The notes under the pieces were generated by a model, which saw only the letters and a program-made list of their open reading frames with translations, was not told the origin of the DNA and did not search any database. Positions 15,467 through 17,659 of a stretch of DNA of 17,659 nt are shown here, piece after piece. A program made the translations under genes and the position numbers. This stretch comes from Candidatus Cloacimonadota bacterium (lineage in GTDB: Bacteria > Cloacimonadota > Cloacimonadia > Cloacimonadales > Cloacimonadaceae). Position 1 is the stretch's first letter; each line of letters opens with the position of its first letter. The stretch is from assembly GCA_027318525.1 (NCBI GenBank), contig DAHVPA010000013.1, positions 1 to 17,659 of the forward strand, given 5' to 3'.

Positions 15467-15694
15467 TTATCCGGCGTGTTTATCCAGATATTCTGATAGT
15501 GCTCTGACAGTCCTGCATTGCCGAAAATCATCCAGTGGTACCACCATTCCAAAATCCTCATCAATCTTGGCAATTACAGACAGATAGGCAAGGGAATCCC
15601 ATTCCTCATATTCCCTGAATTCATCCTCTGGTTTGACTGTGCCGGCATCTCTTTCCAGCAGTTCTTCCATCATGGTAATGACTGTTTCCAACAT
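15467..15694 (-). CDS. Dedicated acyl carrier protein
   Basis: A 75 aa acidic carrier protein, the normal ACP length. Seen: the phosphopantetheine site EWDSLAYLSV with Ser34, preceded by the acidic helix-1/loop region and followed by a helix-3/4 pattern (TVRALSEYLDKH). The WDS form, rather than the DSL of fatty-acid ACP, is common in carrier proteins of secondary or glycan pathways. It would carry the malonyl and acyl intermediates for the adjoining KSIII and reductase. AAGGAG (15700-15705) lies five bases before the ATG and overlaps the TAA of the deacetylase gene, so expression is coupled to the upstream gene. It needs a phosphopantetheinyl transferase, which is not in the window. Confidence 0.93.
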   Translation of the reverse strand: MLETVITMMEELLERDAGTVKPEDEFREYEEWDSLAYLSVIAKIDEDFGMVVPLDDFRQCRTVRALSEYLDKHAG

Positions 15695-15699
15695 GTTGA

Positions 15700-15705
15700 C
15701 TCCTT
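15700..15705 (-). promoter_or_regulatory. Strong ribosome binding site of the ACP gene
   Basis: AAGGAG on the minus strand, five bases before ATG 15694-15692, overlapping the TAA of the upstream deacetylase gene (15706-15704). A strong site would suit the high level an acyl carrier usually needs. Confidence 0.7.
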
Positions 15706-16690
15706 ATATTCTTGAATTAAGATAGGCTGTATATTCTTGATGGGTTGTGGTCCAGATATTGTCACGATTCTTATGTAATGTCTCGAACAGCGGCTGCATA
15801 ATTGACGAAACCACTGCTTCCGGGCAGGATGGATGAAACCATAGGACTGCAACCTTCTTGTGCTTAATCGCCCGTTTGATGATTTGTTTGTAATAAAAGC
15901 GATGAAACCAGAGTGACCAGCCCTTTCTGATAGTTATCTCGGCTGTATTCCTGAGTTCCCAGAGGCGGTCAGCCCTTTTGGCAGGAAGGCTTATCCAATT
16001 GCCATCATCAGTTCTGTATGACTCATAGCCCAGTTCTGCCAAGTCGGTGATGTGGCCAATCTGGTGTCCCGGATGAACAAATGATTTCAGCTTGATTCCC
16101 CTGTCCTCAGCCAGAATGCGGCATTGTTCCAGTTCAGCCATAAACAATTCTCGAGGACATCTTTCATCAGAGCAATCTATATGGGAAAAGGTGTGGCATC
16201 CGATTTCATGCTGAACTGCTGTATTCTGGATGGCATCCATGATATCCGCGCCATACCAGGCAGGGTCGGTTTCCTGGTTAGTGCAAGGGTCGGTATCATA
16301 CCAATCCCCCTGTCTGAAAGACCAGAATTCATTGGTGAAATAGGCTGGATGCGGCAATTCCGGATGTTTACCCCGTTCATCAGCTATACATTCACTCAAA
16401 AATAAATGCCCCACAGTTGCCCAGGTGATTGGGATTCGATATTTCTCACACAAGGCAAGGATTTGAGGCAGGTTACGCCTGGTCTGCAAACCCAGTTTAA
16501 CAGGTCTCAGCTTGTCCTGAGCGGAAGATTTGGAATGCCGGAATGCCCAGGCTCCTTCCAAATCGGCGGAAATCAAGCAGACAGCCTTGTATTTATCGGG
16601 TATCAGGTCAGTTGCAACTTTGCCTGTTTTATCCAAGGCAGGATTACGTTTGAAGATTACCCGGAGTGCGGCGAGACTTTGTCTCAGCAT
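15704..16690 (-). CDS. NodB-type polysaccharide deacetylase with insert
   Basis: A 328 aa CE4-superfamily protein. Seen: SADLEG (41-46, Asp43) as motif 1, a long insert (about 100-155) rich in Trp, Asp and Pro, HEIGCHTFSHID (161-172) with the metal pair His166/His170, FVHPGHQ (204-210) as motif 3 and VLWFHPS near the C-terminus. No signal peptide, so probably cytoplasmic and acting on a precursor. It starts at ATG 16690 directly against the TAA of the upstream glycosyltransferase (no spacer) and is followed by the ACP gene nine bases on. Predicted to de-N-acetylate a sugar, possibly generating the amine that the downstream acyl module modifies. The substrate is inference. Its base composition (about 53% G+C in one hand-counted block) is higher than that of the acyl module that follows. 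Confidence 0.87.
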   Translation of the reverse strand: MLRQSLAALRVIFKRNPALDKTGKVATDLIPDKYKAVCLISADLEGAWAFRHSKSSAQDKLRPVKLGLQTRRNLPQILALCEKYRIPITWATVGHLFLSECIADERGKHPELPHPAYFTNEFWSFRQGDWYDTDPCTNQETDPAWYGADIMDAIQNTAVQHEIGCHTFSHIDCSDERCPRELFMAELEQCRILAEDRGIKLKSFVHPGHQIGHITDLAELGYESYRTDDGNWISLPAKRADRLWELRNTAEITIRKGWSLWFHRFYYKQIIKRAIKHKKVAVLWFHPSCPEAVVSSIMQPLFETLHKNRDNIWTTTHQEYTAYLNSRI

Positions 16691-17659
16691 TTACTCTGCA
16701 GACTCTCTGTAGATGTTAAGGAGTTTATTAAGATTGGCTGTATAATTAAACTTTTCGTGTAACGTAACATAAGCGTTGGAGGTCATGTTATGGCGCGATT
16801 CCGGATTATCCAGAGCAAAAGTGAGCTTATCCTTCAGGTCAGCAGGATTCTCAGCTTCAAAAAGTAAACCGTTGTAACCGGACTGGATGATTTCGCATGT
16901 TGCACCAATATCGGAAGCTACAACCAATAAACCGGTGCTCATATATTCCAGGATGGAATTGGATATGCCTTCCCTGTATTGCTTCGTGGAGCATAGCACT
17001 CCAGTCCCATATTCAGTAAGAATCTGCTCCACCCGTGAATTATGACCATAGAATCTGTAATAAGGCTCAAGCTGTTCATTCCTGACAAATTCCTTCCATT
17101 GCCGCTGATGTTTGCCATCCCCGACCAATCCGACACTGATGATTCTGCCTTCCCGTATCAGTCCGGCTGTTGCTGTAAAAAACGTCTTATGGTCTTTGTA
17201 ATCGCTGAAATTTGCAACCATTACAATACTGGCAGGGGAACCTTTCGTCCTTTCAAAGCGAGTGGGGTCAATTGCATTATACAGGACATAGCCTTTGCGC
17301 ACATGATAATACTTGAGCCCGGCAAAGCTGTTGGCTATGATGACAGATGACATCTGCAGAAGGAGCACATCAATCAGGTATGCCCAGGATTTTTCCACTC
17401 CGGCATGACGAATAGCACCATTGATAATCCTCTTCCTGAAAAAGCAGGAAGCTATTAACAAGAACAGAATGGACAGGCTGTCCATCGCATGATATACTTT
17501 ATCCTCCGGATGAGAGCGGATAAACTCACGCAGGGCAGAGACAGTCCTGATAAAATGAGACTTCATTCTGTCGATGACCAGAACTCTATCCGGGAACAAC
17601 TCTGCCAGCTTAGTATATAAAAGACCTTCTGAAGAAAGAGAGATTACCTGAAACTCAAC
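16691..17659 (-). CDS. GT4-family glycosyltransferase (5' end beyond window)
   Basis: Partial gene: the frame stays open to the right edge of the window, with coding-like residues (VEFQVISLSSEGLLYTKLAE) upstream of the TTG at 17599, so that TTG is not the true start and 323 codons are visible. Seen: a typical GT4 N-terminal domain pattern (VYHAMDSLSILFLL), VLYNAIDPTRF as the linker motif, IVMVANFSDYKDHKTFF starting the C-terminal Rossmann domain, VGLVGDGKHQ, and REGISNSILEYMSTGLLVVA with the Glu-x7-Glu donor-site motif, then SDIGATCEII. It would transfer a sugar from a nucleotide donor to the lipid-linked glycan on the cytoplasmic face. Its stop abuts the deacetylase start. Probably some tens of N-terminal residues are missing. 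Confidence 0.9.
   Translation of the reverse strand, partial: VEFQVISLSSEGLLYTKLAELFPDRVLVIDRMKSHFIRTVSALREFIRSHPEDKVYHAMDSLSILFLLIASCFFRKRIINGAIRHAGVEKSWAYLIDVLLLQMSSVIIANSFAGLKYYHVRKGYVLYNAIDPTRFERTKGSPASIVMVANFSDYKDHKTFFTATAGLIREGRIISVGLVGDGKHQRQWKEFVRNEQLEPYYRFYGHNSRVEQILTEYGTGVLCSTKQYREGISNSILEYMSTGLLVVASDIGATCEIIQSGYNGLLFEAENPADLKDKLTFALDNPESRHNMTSNAYVTLHEKFNYTANLNKLLNIYRESAE

Noticed and set aside
14402..15694. KSIII and ACP as the housekeeping fatty-acid start genes
   Set aside because: No fabD, plsX, rpmF or acpP-fabF context, and they sit inside a glycosyltransferase/deacetylase operon; a dedicated glycan role explains the setting better.

Overview
The window is a contiguous stretch of a surface-glycan (O-antigen, capsule or exopolysaccharide type) biosynthesis locus. 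All 18 recognisable genes lie on the minus strand, so transcription runs from high to low coordinates. Most genes abut, overlap by 4 bases or are separated by a few bases, as in one long operon. The first gene in transcription order (16691-17659) enters from beyond the right edge. No rRNA, tRNA, CRISPR array, transposase, flippase, polymerase or initiating sugar-phosphate transferase is visible, so this is an internal part of a larger locus.

Layout in transcription order: a GT4 glycosyltransferase (partial) and a NodB-type deacetylase (15704-17659). Then an acyl-chain module: acyl carrier protein, FabH-type ketoacyl synthase III, FabG-type reductase and a GNAT-like acyltransferase (12577-15694). 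Then an asparagine-synthetase-like protein lacking the N-terminal Cys, a GT4 glycosyltransferase and a complete AsnB amidotransferase (8033-12584). After a repeat-bearing gap (7844-8032) come a membrane-anchored transglutaminase-like protein, a FemAB/GNAT protein, a DUF354 glycosyltransferase and a WecB-type UDP-GlcNAc 2-epimerase (4033-7843). Next is an LpxD-like N-acyltransferase coupled to a PIG-L/LmbE deacetylase (2405-3969). A second repeat-bearing gap (2227-2404) leads to a NodB-like deacetylase, a hexapeptide-repeat acetyltransferase and another NodB deacetylase (7-2226).

The most coherent reading is that the locus builds a glycan rich in modified amino sugars. WecB supplies a ManNAc-type or related 2-epimer, and the PIG-L protein exposes a free amine. 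The ACP/KSIII/SDR set can make a short 3-hydroxyacyl (or 3-oxoacyl) chain; there is no dehydratase in the window. The LpxD-like and/or GNAT enzyme can then place that chain on the amine. AsnB may amidate a uronic acid, and the NodB enzymes may remove further acetyl groups. No single step is proven by sequence alone.

The organism is most likely a Gram-negative bacterium (LpxD-type enzyme, O-antigen-like gene content) of moderate GC. Composition is mosaic: hand-counted 60-base blocks range from about 35% to above 60% GC, with AT-rich blocks in 2.4-5.1 kb and 10.8-15.5 kb. Two copies of a G/C-rich intergenic repeat (hairpin plus 11-base direct repeats) look lineage-specific. They remind me of intergenic repeats in Cloacimonadota-type genomes, but that is a low-confidence impression. 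No gap exceeds 200 bases.
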